The notes beneath the pieces were generated by a model. The model had not been told where the DNA came from. It ran no database searches and saw nothing but the letters and a program-made list of their open reading frames with translations. From Luteimonas fraxinea (GTDB lineage Bacteria > Pseudomonadota > Gammaproteobacteria > Xanthomonadales > Xanthomonadaceae): a stretch of 64,000 bases of DNA. Where the stretch lies: contig NZ_CP089507.1 in assembly GCF_021233355.1 (NCBI RefSeq), positions 3,907,001 through 3,971,000 of the forward strand, read 5' to 3'. Of this stretch, positions 9,877 through 17,927 are shown piece by piece (positions within the stretch are counted from its first letter, which is position 1; each line of letters begins with the position of its first letter). Both the position numbers and the translations under genes were made by a program.

Positions 9877-10962
9877 TCAGTTCATACGTGCGGTAGCAGC
9901 GAGTAATGGCCTGCGGGTCTCTGCGTGCGGCGCGCCGCGCGACGTCGTGGAGCGGACCAGCGTCGGGCTCGAACCGAACGCCAGCTTGAACGCCCGGGTG
10001 AAGCTCCCCGGGCATTCGTAGCCACACTCGAACGCGATGTCGATCATCGGCTTGTCGCTGTTGCTCACCAGAACCATCGCCTTTGAAAGCCGTACCTGCT
10101 TGTAGACCTGTCCAACGCTGCCGCGGAACAACGCCTGGAATCCGTACTGAAGCTTCTTGATCGTCATGCCTACGAGGGCCGCCAACTCGGCCACGCTGAG
10201 CGGCTCCTCGAGGTTCTCTTCGATCACCTGTTTGGCGAGCTGGACCTTCTCTACATCCGCACGGCGCAGAACCGGACCATCGGCGTCGTTGCCGTCCGCA
10301 TGTGCCTGAATGACCGCGCAGATGATCTCGCTCGCCTTCGACGCGAGGTACAGGCGCCGCAGATCGCCTTGGTATGGGCATTCAAAGGCCTGACTGGCGG
10401 CGATGCTCGCACCGCCGGTGAGCGGCACGTGGCGCAGGCCGATCGGCGTGCCGTCGACGATGTAGTCGCGGAAGATGGCGGGTAGCGCTTCGACATCAAT
10501 TCCGAGTACGTCACGCACGCGATCGCGTCTCAGGAAGATCGTCACCCACCGCAGGGGGCGGTTGGGCTCATAGACGGTGCGCACGGCGCCGCCACTCGAC
10601 AGCCCATAGAACGTGCAGAAGCCGTGCGCCAGCGCTTCGTCCGCGGGCACGTCGTCGGTGGAAATCGTGCCGCGCCCTTCGATCCACGCGCAGAACACGA
10701 TGTGGTCGTCATGGCGATGCAAACGCGCGACATCGTGGGCAGCGCGGAAGTCGACGATCGCCATCGACATTGCATCGTTGAGCTGATGAAACTCCCAGCC
10801 GCCGTCGCCAATGGCAGCGTCGTAGTGGTGCCGAAATCCATGACCCGACACAAGCGGTTCCCGCCAGCCTTCCTGATGCGTTCCGCCACGCCAGCGAACG
10901 GCTTCGTCCGGCTGCACGGCGCAGTCCAACATGTCTTCGATGGTTCGGTCGTCGAACATCAT
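9877..10962 (-). CDS. AraC family transcriptional regulator, PchR-like
   Basis: This 361-residue DNA-binding regulator has a cupin-like N-terminal effector region and a C-terminal AraC double helix-turn-helix (about 250-340). The C-terminal block EEPLSVAELAALVGMTIKKLQYGFQALFRGSVGQVYKQVRLSKA followed by IDIAFECGYECPGSFTRAF resembles the iron/siderophore-responsive PchR/YbtA group, where the first HTH reads 'L..GF...FG.SV..Y....RL..A'. With a TonB siderophore receptor 2.6 kb away, it may sense a ferrisiderophore and activate uptake, as PchR does with pyochelin. That link is inference from family and location. The tail after about residue 340 is Arg/Ala-rich and unconserved-looking. Confidence 0.85.
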   Translation of the reverse strand: MMFDDRTIEDMLDCAVQPDEAVRWRGGTHQEGWREPLVSGHGFRHHYDAAIGDGGWEFHQLNDAMSMAIVDFRAAHDVARLHRHDDHIVFCAWIEGRGTISTDDVPADEALAHGFCTFYGLSSGGAVRTVYEPNRPLRWVTIFLRRDRVRDVLGIDVEALPAIFRDYIVDGTPIGLRHVPLTGGASIAASQAFECPYQGDLRRLYLASKASEIICAVIQAHADGNDADGPVLRRADVEKVQLAKQVIEENLEEPLSVAELAALVGMTIKKLQYGFQALFRGSVGQVYKQVRLSKAMVLVSNSDKPMIDIAFECGYECPGSFTRAFKLAFGSSPTLVRSTTSRGAPHAETRRPLLAATARMN

Positions 10963-11440
10963 CCGGCCTCACTCCCATGCTTGCGCGATCCCGGGACATC
11001 TGTGTCCACAAGGTCGGTGGTGAAGTCGCCGGCATCCTGTTGGCGACGGATCCGTGCCTTCCCGAGGGCGACGGATTGCGGCTTGAACGCTTGGCCCCGT
11101 CCTGGATGCGCGTGCATCGAAAGGCCGGTTCGGTGAAGTCGTCGTCCTGTTCGGCGACTTCGCCCTGGAAACGCGGCGCTACGCTCGAAACAGGTTTCCG
11201 CGACAGGCCAGGCCATGATTCTCATGTCTTCAGTACACCCCGTCATAAAAGGTCGCCCGACGAACGCTGTCCAGTGCGCAACGGCACACGACCGTGACGT
11301 CTATGTGACTGTTTTCCGGAAAGAAGCACCAGGCGCCACGCAACTTTGCCGCATCCGCGCGGGCGCAAACGCGTGTCGATCGCGTGCGGACGGATGGATT
11401 CGCCGCGACGTTGGCGCACCTGGAATGACGGAGTTGTCCG
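10963..11440. other. Non-coding gap between divergent regulators
   Basis: About 480 bp separate the AraC-type gene (minus) from the Lrp-type gene (plus). It must hold both promoters. I could not identify a convincing -35/-10 pair or operator by eye, and the short open frames here show no family features or coding-like composition. Confidence 0.5.
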
Positions 11441-11983
11441 ATGGAGAGGCACCCGCCAGAATCGAAGACGTCGTCACGCCCGGTTGCCCGCATGTCACTG
11501 AAGGATTCCCTCGACCGGATCGATCTGCGAATCCTGCAGGCGCTGCAGGAGGATGCGCAGGTCAAGAACCGCGATCTGGCCGACCGCGTGGCCCTGTCGC
11601 CAAGCGCCTGTCTGCGACGGGTTCGCGATCTGGAGGAGCGGGGACTGATCACCGGCTACCGCGCGCAGGTGGCGATCGACCGCATCCGCACCGCGACGAT
11701 CATGATTGCGCAGGTTTCGTTCGAGCGACATTCGGTGGGCGGCTTCGTGGCGTTCGATGCGTGGACGCAGCGCACGCCGGAGATCGTGGAATCGCTTCGC
11801 ATCAGTGGGCATTACGACTACCTGTTACGCGCGCTGGTCACGGATATCCACGACTGGAAGCGGATCATGCGCGAGATGACGGACGGCGATTTCGGCGTGG
11901 AGAAGATCGTCACCAGCTTTTTGATGGAGGACATGAAGTCCTTCGGCGGATATCCCCTGCTCCCGGGCGGCGCAACCGCCTGA
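11441..11983 (+). CDS. Lrp/AsnC family transcriptional regulator
   Basis: A 180-residue leucine-responsive-type regulator. The N-terminal winged HTH reads LDRIDLRILQALQEDAQVKNRDLADRVALSPSACLRRVRDLEERGLI (about 23-69) and the C-terminal ligand-binding RAM domain follows (SGHYDYLLRALVTDIHDWKRIMREM). I keep the ATG at 11441 because GGAG lies 7 bases upstream; the ATG at 11492 matches where many Lrp proteins begin but has no good ribosome site. It precedes the CoA-transferase gene by 46 bp and probably controls that operon in response to an amino acid or an acyl-CoA-derived metabolite. Confidence 0.92.
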   Translation: MERHPPESKTSSRPVARMSLKDSLDRIDLRILQALQEDAQVKNRDLADRVALSPSACLRRVRDLEERGLITGYRAQVAIDRIRTATIMIAQVSFERHSVGGFVAFDAWTQRTPEIVESLRISGHYDYLLRALVTDIHDWKRIMREMTDGDFGVEKIVTSFLMEDMKSFGGYPLLPGGATA

Positions 11984-12029
11984 GCAAAACTGTTGCGCAA
12001 GGCGCGGCTGTTGGCGTCGGAGACCGGCT

Positions 12030-13253
12030 GTGAGCGCGACGCCTGCCCCGCGCCGCGGGCCCCTCGACGGCTTGCTGGTGCTCGACATCACCCGGGTCGT
12101 GGCCGGCCCGTATTGCTCGATGATCCTCGCCGACCTGGGCGCGCGCGTGATCAAGATCGAGCATCCATCCGACCCAGACTATGTGCGCGACTTTCCACCG
12201 TTCGTGGGCACGGGCGACGACCGCTTCAGCGCGTTCTTCGCCCAGTACAACCGGCGCAAGGAAGGCATCACGCTGAACCTCAAGCATGAAACCGGCCGCG
12301 ATCTGCTCAAGCAGCTGGTCGCTCGTGCCGACGTGCTGGTCGAGAACTTCCGACCCGGCACCATGGAACGCTTCGGCGTTGGTTACGAGACACTGCGCGC
12401 GGAGAATCCGCGACTCGTCTACGCCGCGATCAGCGGTTTCGGTCAGACCGGCCCGAACGCGCTGAAACCGGGCTTCGACAACAGTGGTCAAGCGACAGGC
12501 GGACTGTGGTCGATGAACGGATACCCCGACCGGCCGCCCGTACGCGTGGGCACGATCGTCGGTGATGTGTCGGCTACGCTGTTCGCGACGATCGGTGTGC
12601 TCGCGGCAGTGCGCGAGGCGGAGCGGACCGGACTCGGCCAGATGGTCGACGTGTCACAACAGGACTCAGTACTCGCGTTGACCGAAAACGCGGTGGTCAA
12701 ATACACCGTCGACGGCGACATCGCTGGACCACTCGGCAATGCACATCCATTCGTCCGCCCGTACGGCCAGTTTCCTTGCAAGGACGGTCATGTGTTCTTC
12801 GGCGGCTACAACGACAAGTTGTGGGCACTGTCATGCCGCACGTTCGGCGCGCCTCACCTGCTCGAGGACCCTGAGATCGACACGATGGCCAAGCGCTTCG
12901 TGCCCGAGGTCTACACGCGACGCATCGAACCGGTGATCGAAGACTGGTTCCGCGAGTACACAAAGGCCGAGCTCGAGGCCATGGCCGGGGATGACATACC
13001 ACTGTGCGCGGTGAAGAACATCCGGGAAGTGGTCGAGGACCCGCACATCGCCGCGCGCGACATGATCGTCGATGTCGAGTACCCGGGAGGTCGCGTCGAC
13101 ATGTTCGGTACACCGATCAAACTCTCACGGACCCACGCGCAGACGCGGGGTCGCGCACCGCGGTTGGGCGAACACAACGCGGAGGTCTATGCCGAATTGC
13201 TCGGGCTCGATGCCGACGCGTTGCGGGCGATGACTTCAATGGGAGCCATCTGA
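12030..13253 (+). CDS. CaiB/BaiF (family III) CoA-transferase
   Basis: A 407-residue family III CoA-transferase starting at GTG 12030. It opens with the family hallmark GPLDGLLVLDITRVVAGPYCSMILADLGARVIKIEHPSDPD, then VENFRPGTMERFGVGYETL and YAAISGFGQTGPN. The conserved Asp that forms the acyl-enzyme anhydride lies in PGFDNSGQATGG (about 150). These enzymes move CoA between carboxylic acids. Its stop overlaps the hydratase start (TGATG), and the operon ends with HMG-CoA reductase, so a succinyl-CoA:hydroxymethylglutarate CoA-transferase (SUGCT-like) activity is a reasonable guess; carnitine, citramalate and itaconate transferases look alike at this level. Confidence 0.88.
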   Translation: MSATPAPRRGPLDGLLVLDITRVVAGPYCSMILADLGARVIKIEHPSDPDYVRDFPPFVGTGDDRFSAFFAQYNRRKEGITLNLKHETGRDLLKQLVARADVLVENFRPGTMERFGVGYETLRAENPRLVYAAISGFGQTGPNALKPGFDNSGQATGGLWSMNGYPDRPPVRVGTIVGDVSATLFATIGVLAAVREAERTGLGQMVDVSQQDSVLALTENAVVKYTVDGDIAGPLGNAHPFVRPYGQFPCKDGHVFFGGYNDKLWALSCRTFGAPHLLEDPEIDTMAKRFVPEVYTRRIEPVIEDWFREYTKAELEAMAGDDIPLCAVKNIREVVEDPHIAARDMIVDVEYPGGRVDMFGTPIKLSRTHAQTRGRAPRLGEHNAEVYAELLGLDADALRAMTSMGAI

Positions 13254-14017
13254 TGGGAATTGCCTACGACGTCTCCGACGGGATCGCGATGATCCGCTTC
13301 AATCGGCCGGACAAGCTCAATGCACTGACGCTGTCGATGTACCGCGAGCTGGGCGATGCCTTCATCGCCGCTCGCGACGATACGCGAGTGCGGGTCGTGA
13401 TCCTGACCGCCAGCGGCCAGCGGGCGTTCTGCGTGGGTGCCGATCTCGGCGAGTCGATTCCGGCATTGATGGACGACACCTTCGACATCTCGCAGTGGGA
13501 CGACGCGCATCTGAAGAACCTGCAGCTTTACAAGCCGGTGCTGTGCGCGATCAACGGACTCTGCCTGGGCGGCGGTTTCGAGATCATGCTCGGCACCGAT
13601 ATCCGCATTGCCGCCGACCACGCCAAGTTCGCCCTGCCCGAGCCTTCTCTCGGAATCGTGCCCGCCGGCGGCACGCTGGTGCGGCTGGTCCGGCAGGTGC
13701 CGTATGTCCACGCAATGGAGCTGCTGCTCACCGCGAACGGATTCTCCGCGCAGGAGTTGCTGGCCAAGGGCCTGCTGAATCGGGTCGTACCCATCGCCGA
13801 ACTGATGCCGCAGACGCTCGCGCTGGCGGAACGCATCAAGGCGATGAGTCCAGGCGCGCTGGCGGTGATCAAGGAATCCGTCCAGCGCCTGGTCGACCTG
13901 CCCGAGCGTGACGCCTTCGCCGAGGAAGCGCGTCTGGGCCAACGCGCCTTCACCAGTGCCGACGCGCGCCGAGGCCTCGCCGCTTTCGCACAGCGGCAGA
14001 CGCCGGTGTTCGACTGA
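13253..14017 (+). CDS. Enoyl-CoA hydratase/isomerase family protein
   Basis: A 254-residue crotonase-fold protein, start ATG 13253 overlapping the previous stop. Motifs: MIRFNRPDKLNALTLSMYRELGDAF near the N-terminus, the oxyanion-hole block CAINGLCLGGGFEIMLGTDIRIAADHAKFALPEPSLGIVPAGGTLVRLVRQV (about 97-148), including the Glu in LPEPSLG where one catalytic acid usually lies. In the operon with a CoA-transferase and HMG-CoA reductase it could be a methylglutaconyl-CoA hydratase, which makes HMG-CoA from leucine or isovalerate breakdown. Other crotonase activities cannot be excluded. Confidence 0.88.
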   Translation: MGIAYDVSDGIAMIRFNRPDKLNALTLSMYRELGDAFIAARDDTRVRVVILTASGQRAFCVGADLGESIPALMDDTFDISQWDDAHLKNLQLYKPVLCAINGLCLGGGFEIMLGTDIRIAADHAKFALPEPSLGIVPAGGTLVRLVRQVPYVHAMELLLTANGFSAQELLAKGLLNRVVPIAELMPQTLALAERIKAMSPGALAVIKESVQRLVDLPERDAFAEEARLGQRAFTSADARRGLAAFAQRQTPVFD

Positions 14018-14054
14018 CCGTCCGCTTGCGGACCGCTTCCCTTCCAGGACTTAC

Positions 14055-15326
14055 ATGCACACCACCAGCCGCATCCCGGGCTTCTACAAGCTCGCACCAG
14101 ACCAGCGTTTCCAGACGATCGTCAAAGCCAGTGGCCTGCAGGCCGAACAGCTGGATGCTCTGCGAGAGCCCGATCCAGACATGGCGGCGATTGCCGACCG
14201 CATGATCGAAAACGCAGTCGGCACGATCGCCATTCCGCTTGGCATCGCGGCCAATTTCCTCGTCAATGGCGTGGACTATCTGGTACCGATGGCGACCGAG
14301 GAACCGTCCGTGATCGCGGCCGCCAGCAACGCGGCGCTGATCGCCCGTGAGCTCGGGGGATTCCATGCGTCCAGCATGGCGCCGGTGATGATCGCGCAGG
14401 TACAGATTCTCGACGTTGCTGATCCCCAGGGTGCGCGTCTGCGTCTGCTCGAAGCACGCGAGGAACTGCTTGCGCTGGCGAATGCGCAGGACCCGTTGCT
14501 GGTCCGTCTGGGCGGCGGCGCACGTGACATCCAGGTACGACTTGTCGATGCAGGCCCCGCGCAGTACGTGGTGCTTCATCTGCAGGTTGATGTGCGCGAT
14601 GCGATGGGCGCCAATGCCGTCAACACGATGGCCGAAGCGCTGGCGCCGCGCATTGCCGAGATCGCGCGCGGCCGCAGCCTCCTGCGAATCCTGTCCAACA
14701 AGGCCGACCTGCGTCTGGTACGTGTTCGCGCGGTGTATGACGCCGGCAAACTCGGCGGTGCCGATGTCGTCGATGGCATCGTGGATGCCTACCGGTTCGC
14801 GGCCGCGGATTCCTACCGGGCCGCGACCCACAACAAGGGCATCATGAACGGCATCTCTGCCGTCGTGCTGGCGACCGGCAACGACACGCGCGCGATCGAG
14901 GCAGGCGCGCATTGCCATGCTTGCCAGAATGGTCGCTACACATCGCTGTCGCACTTCGAGAAGGATGCCGACGGCAATCTCGTCGCCACGTTGGAGCTAC
15001 CGCTCGCGCTCGGTCTCGTGGGCGGCGCGACGAAGACGCATCCGACCGCGCAAGCAGCGGTAAAGCTGCTGGGTGTCCAGAGCGCCGTGCAGCTTGCCGA
15101 AGTCACGGCTGCTGTGGGCCTTGCGCAGAACACCGCAGCGCTGCGCGCACTGGCGACCGAGGGCATACAGCGCGGTCACATGTCGCTGCATGCCCGCAAC
15201 GTCGCCGTGGCGGCCGGTGCGCAGGTACACGAGATCGCCCCGCTGGTCGAACGCCTGGTCGCGGACGGCCATGTCCGGCAGGACCGCGCGCAGGAGATTC
15301 TCGCCGCGCTCCGACGCGGCGAATAA
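14055..15326 (+). CDS. mvaA: Hydroxymethylglutaryl-CoA reductase, class II (degradative type)
   Basis: A 423-residue soluble class II HMG-CoA reductase, which interconverts HMG-CoA and mevalonate with NAD(P)H. The four catalytic residues of the Pseudomonas mevalonii enzyme (E83, K267, D283, H381) line up as Glu83 in ATEEPSV, Lys261 in ATHNKGIMNG, Asp277 in TGNDTRAIEAGAH and His375 in RGHMSLHARN; the last three share the same 6-residue offset. ATG 14055 has AGGA 6 bases upstream. It lies 37 bp after the hydratase gene. In a gammaproteobacterium that would normally use the non-mevalonate isoprenoid route, a degradative role (mevalonate to HMG-CoA) is the usual reading. No HMG-CoA lyase is beside it here. 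Confidence 0.93.
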   Translation: MHTTSRIPGFYKLAPDQRFQTIVKASGLQAEQLDALREPDPDMAAIADRMIENAVGTIAIPLGIAANFLVNGVDYLVPMATEEPSVIAAASNAALIARELGGFHASSMAPVMIAQVQILDVADPQGARLRLLEAREELLALANAQDPLLVRLGGGARDIQVRLVDAGPAQYVVLHLQVDVRDAMGANAVNTMAEALAPRIAEIARGRSLLRILSNKADLRLVRVRAVYDAGKLGGADVVDGIVDAYRFAAADSYRAATHNKGIMNGISAVVLATGNDTRAIEAGAHCHACQNGRYTSLSHFEKDADGNLVATLELPLALGLVGGATKTHPTAQAAVKLLGVQSAVQLAEVTAAVGLAQNTAALRALATEGIQRGHMSLHARNVAVAAGAQVHEIAPLVERLVADGHVRQDRAQEILAALRRGE

Positions 15327-15489
15327 TCGGGCCCTGATCAAGCGCGTGAGCAAGAGGCTGGAAGGCGAACGGCCAGAGACTCCGATCGTCTTCATTGGCA
15401 GCGACAATCTGGCGAGCCGTCTGATACAGGCTTTGCGCAAACCAGGAGATCAGTTGCGGTAGTCCGCATTCCTGCTCTGCTTGATGATG

Positions 15490-15516
15490 CTTCGAGGTGT
15501 CCGATTCACCTCGAAG
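15490..15516. terminator. Hairpin between convergent mvaA and hipA
   Basis: Ten-base perfect arms CTTCGAGGTG and CACCTCGAAG with a 7-base loop lie 160 bp after the HMG-CoA reductase stop and 90 bp before the hipA stop on the other strand. No T-run follows on either strand, so it is only a candidate terminator. Confidence 0.45.
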
Positions 15517-15606
15517 TCCAGCGGTCGCTGATGCATTGTGTTGGCTCCTGATGACGTGGCGTCTGTACGCCATGTCCAAACAGCCGAGGCATCTTCGAAT
15601 CAGACG

Positions 15607-16905
15607 TTAGAACCGCAGCCTATGCACCGCCCCGACTTGCGCGGCCTGCTGCGTATCCACTCCAGCCTGGCTCGCGAACGTCGCCCAGTCCTCGACCGCA
15701 GCCATGACGTCATCCAGCATTTTTCGATCCCGCCCGCGCTTGAGGCTCGCAACCGCAGCGACCGCCTTGAAGTCTTCCAGCGTGAAGCCGTCGCGCTTGC
15801 CGTTGACGCGCATCTGGTGACTGGCCGTCCAGTCGCCGTCGGGGTTGTAGCTGTAGCTGATGTCGAACGCAGGGGCCAATGACCACTGGCCCTGCTTGTC
15901 CATCAGGAACGCGATGTTCTTGACGTGGTCGTCCTGGTTGCGCGCCACCACGTTGAACAGCATGCGGCGGAACTGCTGCTCGATGGCCGCCATCGGCAAA
16001 CCAAGTTGCCGGATGACGAGGAAGGCCTGCTCGTAGGAATACGCGCCGGGCAGGTTGTAGTCGAAATGCGCCAGTGCGCCGAGCGACTGCATGTGCAGCT
16101 TGCTGCCGTCATCGAGGCGGTCGAAGCGGCGCGTCATGAAGTGGCGGCGTCCGCCCTCTTCCAGCAAGCGGCATTCACTCATGTCGATGCCGGCCGCCTG
16201 TGCCATCAGCGCGTAGGCGTATTCGATGGCGCCGTAGCCCTGCGGATCCAGCAGCTCCTTGTCCTTGTTGCCCGCCACGCCGTCGAACTTGAGCAGCCAG
16301 TGACTGAAGCCCGGATCGGCCGCCACCTGGCCCGAGCGCACCTCGTTGGTCTCGGCGTTCCAGGAAATCAGCGCCTTCGCACGCGCGCCGCCGGCCGAGG
16401 TGCCCACGCGCAGGATGTCCTGCATGGCCTTCTGCCGCGCCGGGCGTTCGAGGCTGGCGTCGAGACCTTCGCGATGGGTGAGGATGTCGGAGGCCAGTCC
16501 GACCAGCGCCGCGACGTCCAGCGTGTCGGAACGGCTGGCCTTTGGCCCGCTGACCGGCTTGAATTCCAGCGCGCCCATGCCGCGCGCGCCGGTGTAGCAG
16601 AGACGTTCGACGGCATTGAAGCTTTGCGGTGAGCGGCCCTGCATCGCCAACCACTGGTCGATCAGCGCATTGCCGAAGCGGTCCGGCAGGCAGTCGGCCA
16701 ACAGGCCGGGCAAGCCGTGGAACGTGGGCTGCGCGAGTTCCGGGAAGGTATAGATGCGCGGCTGCAGCGGCATGTGCAGCGGTGAGAGCTCGATGCCGCT
16801 ACCGAGGAATTCCGGCACGTATTCGAACGCGGCCGTCGTCGCGCCTGCCTGCACCGACACCGCGCCGATCGTCCGGCCCCACAGTTGGACTTCGGCGATC
16901 GTCAT
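15607..16905 (-). CDS. hipA: HipA family serine/threonine kinase toxin
   Basis: A 432-residue HipA-type kinase, the toxin of the HipBA persistence module; the E. coli protein inactivates glutamyl-tRNA synthetase by phosphorylation. N-terminal HipA subdomain (VQLWGRTIGAVSV ... PLHMPLQPRIYTFPELAQPTFHGLPGLLADCLPDRFG) and C-terminal kinase core are both present. The catalytic loop reads RNQDDHVKN and the metal-binding Asp is in LAPAFDISYSYNPDG, both intact, so the kinase looks active. A Ser-rich autophosphorylation loop typical of E. coli HipA is not obvious. It starts 4 bp inside the end of hipB, so the two are translationally coupled. Confidence 0.9.
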   Translation of the reverse strand: MTIAEVQLWGRTIGAVSVQAGATTAAFEYVPEFLGSGIELSPLHMPLQPRIYTFPELAQPTFHGLPGLLADCLPDRFGNALIDQWLAMQGRSPQSFNAVERLCYTGARGMGALEFKPVSGPKASRSDTLDVAALVGLASDILTHREGLDASLERPARQKAMQDILRVGTSAGGARAKALISWNAETNEVRSGQVAADPGFSHWLLKFDGVAGNKDKELLDPQGYGAIEYAYALMAQAAGIDMSECRLLEEGGRRHFMTRRFDRLDDGSKLHMQSLGALAHFDYNLPGAYSYEQAFLVIRQLGLPMAAIEQQFRRMLFNVVARNQDDHVKNIAFLMDKQGQWSLAPAFDISYSYNPDGDWTASHQMRVNGKRDGFTLEDFKAVAAVASLKRGRDRKMLDDVMAAVEDWATFASQAGVDTQQAAQVGAVHRLRF

Positions 16906-17261
16906 GTCTCCCAGCTCCAGCTCTTGACCGGCTTCGCCTTGGGCGCCGGGGCATCCTTGCTTGACGCCGATGCGCGCTGGCGTGTGCGGCGCTGCTGACG
17001 CAACTGGGCCACGGGGCTGTCGACCGGTTCGGGCACCAGTTGCGCAAGCCGCCCTTCCAGCCCGAGTACCCCGCAGACCCGCAGGAACGTGGACAGCTGC
17101 GTGGCCGTGCCCCCCGCCTCCAGGCGTTCGACCGTCCGCTTGGACACGCCTGCCTGCTCGGCCAGTTCCGCCTGGGTGAGGTTGCGCGCCACGCGCAGGG
17201 CCGCCAGTCGGCTGCCCAGCTGTGCGAGCGACAGGACGTGATAGCGGTCAGGAGTGTTCAT
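16902..17261 (-). CDS. hipB: HipB-like XRE antitoxin/repressor
   Basis: A 119-residue XRE helix-turn-helix protein. The HTH spans about residues 11-65 (LGSRLAALRVARNLTQAELAEQAGVSKRTVERLEAGG). I start it at ATG 17261; the frame stays open to 17360, but that extension runs through the operator region and is not family-like. The C-terminal 40 residues are basic and disordered-looking (QQRRTRQRASASSKDAPAPKAKPVKSW), longer than E. coli HipB (88 residues), and end in Trp like HipB's degradation-prone tail. It should neutralise HipA and repress its own operon through the paired sites directly upstream. Confidence 0.87.
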   Translation of the reverse strand: MNTPDRYHVLSLAQLGSRLAALRVARNLTQAELAEQAGVSKRTVERLEAGGTATQLSTFLRVCGVLGLEGRLAQLVPEPVDSPVAQLRQQRRTRQRASASSKDAPAPKAKPVKSWSWET

Positions 17262-17264
17262 ATG

Positions 17265-17320
17265 TCGTCGAATATGACGATTACCCGTATAAAATGCAAA
17301 TAAGTCGTCATTAAAGACGA
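17265..17320 (-). promoter_or_regulatory. Twin hipBA operators TCGTC-N6-GACGA
   Basis: Two identical inverted repeats, TCGTC-N6-GACGA, at 17265-17280 and 17305-17320, are spaced exactly 40 bp apart (about four helical turns). The first abuts the hipB start codon. Between them lies an AT-rich stretch with TTTTATAC on the coding strand, a plausible -10 region. E. coli HipB binds TATCC-N8-GGATA pairs arranged the same way, so these are strong candidates for this HipB's operators. Confidence 0.7.
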
Positions 17321-17605
17321 TTTGTTTCGTGGCCAACGTCATCTTCAGAAGCCCGCACACATGGGCCGCTATCCAGTTCGGCTAGCACCACCTCGAGCCT
17401 GCTCGCCCCGCGCAACAGACCGTAATGTGCACCCAGTCGGGGCTATGAAGTCGATGGTCTCAAGGGCGCTCAGAGAGATCACGCATTTGTAGGTGCGGGA
17501 GTTGCCGACGCGGATCATCCGCTGCCAAGCCCATGCGCGCTGGACGTCTCGGCGAAGGTCGCTATGGCCTGGTTGGAAGTGAACCTGGAACCGATATTGA
17601 TAAGA

Positions 17606-17627
17606 ACGGGCGCCAAGCGGCGCCCGT
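17606..17627 (-). terminator. Rho-independent terminator after the amidohydrolase operon
   Basis: Perfect 9-bp arms ACGGGCGCC and GGCGCCCGT around a 4-base loop. On the minus strand it is followed by TTCTTAT, a weak T-tract, and it starts 19 bases beyond the stop of the small membrane protein gene, so it probably ends that transcript. Confidence 0.65.
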
Positions 17628-17645
17628 CTTCCTCCAGGACGCGAC

Positions 17646-17927
17646 TCAGCGCAGCACACGCGCCCGCAGGGTCTGCCAAAGTTGGCGGCGGGCTTCGAAT
17701 ACCCGTAGTCCGAGCAGCGCGGCGCTTAGCCAGACAAGACCTTCAGTGGCGACCGCTGCAACGGTGACCAGCACCAGACGCGCCGTCCTGTCCACGCCTG
17801 CGACAAGACCGATGCCAAGTGCGACCCAGGCCAACACGCAAACGACGCCGCCCAGCGCGATCCAGCGCCACGGACGCCTGACCCGGCGTGCAACGCTTGG
17901 CGCGGCGCGTTCTTCGCGCGGGCTCAT
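17646..17927 (-). CDS. Small two-helix membrane protein of unknown function
   Basis: A 93-residue protein with a basic N-terminus (RRVRRPWRW), two hydrophobic segments (about 22-45 and 50-72) and a basic tail. No family is recognised. Its start overlaps the amidohydrolase stop by 4 bp (ATGA on the minus strand), and a terminator follows, so it is a real, coupled second gene of that operon. It may be an accessory or a regulatory membrane partner. Confidence 0.65.
   Translation of the reverse strand: MSPREERAAPSVARRVRRPWRWIALGGVVCVLAWVALGIGLVAGVDRTARLVLVTVAAVATEGLVWLSAALLGLRVFEARRQLWQTLRARVLR

Noticed and set aside
17369..17659. 96-codon minus-strand frame between hipB and the membrane protein
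   Set aside because: It passes through the terminator hairpin at 17606-17627 and shows no coding features.
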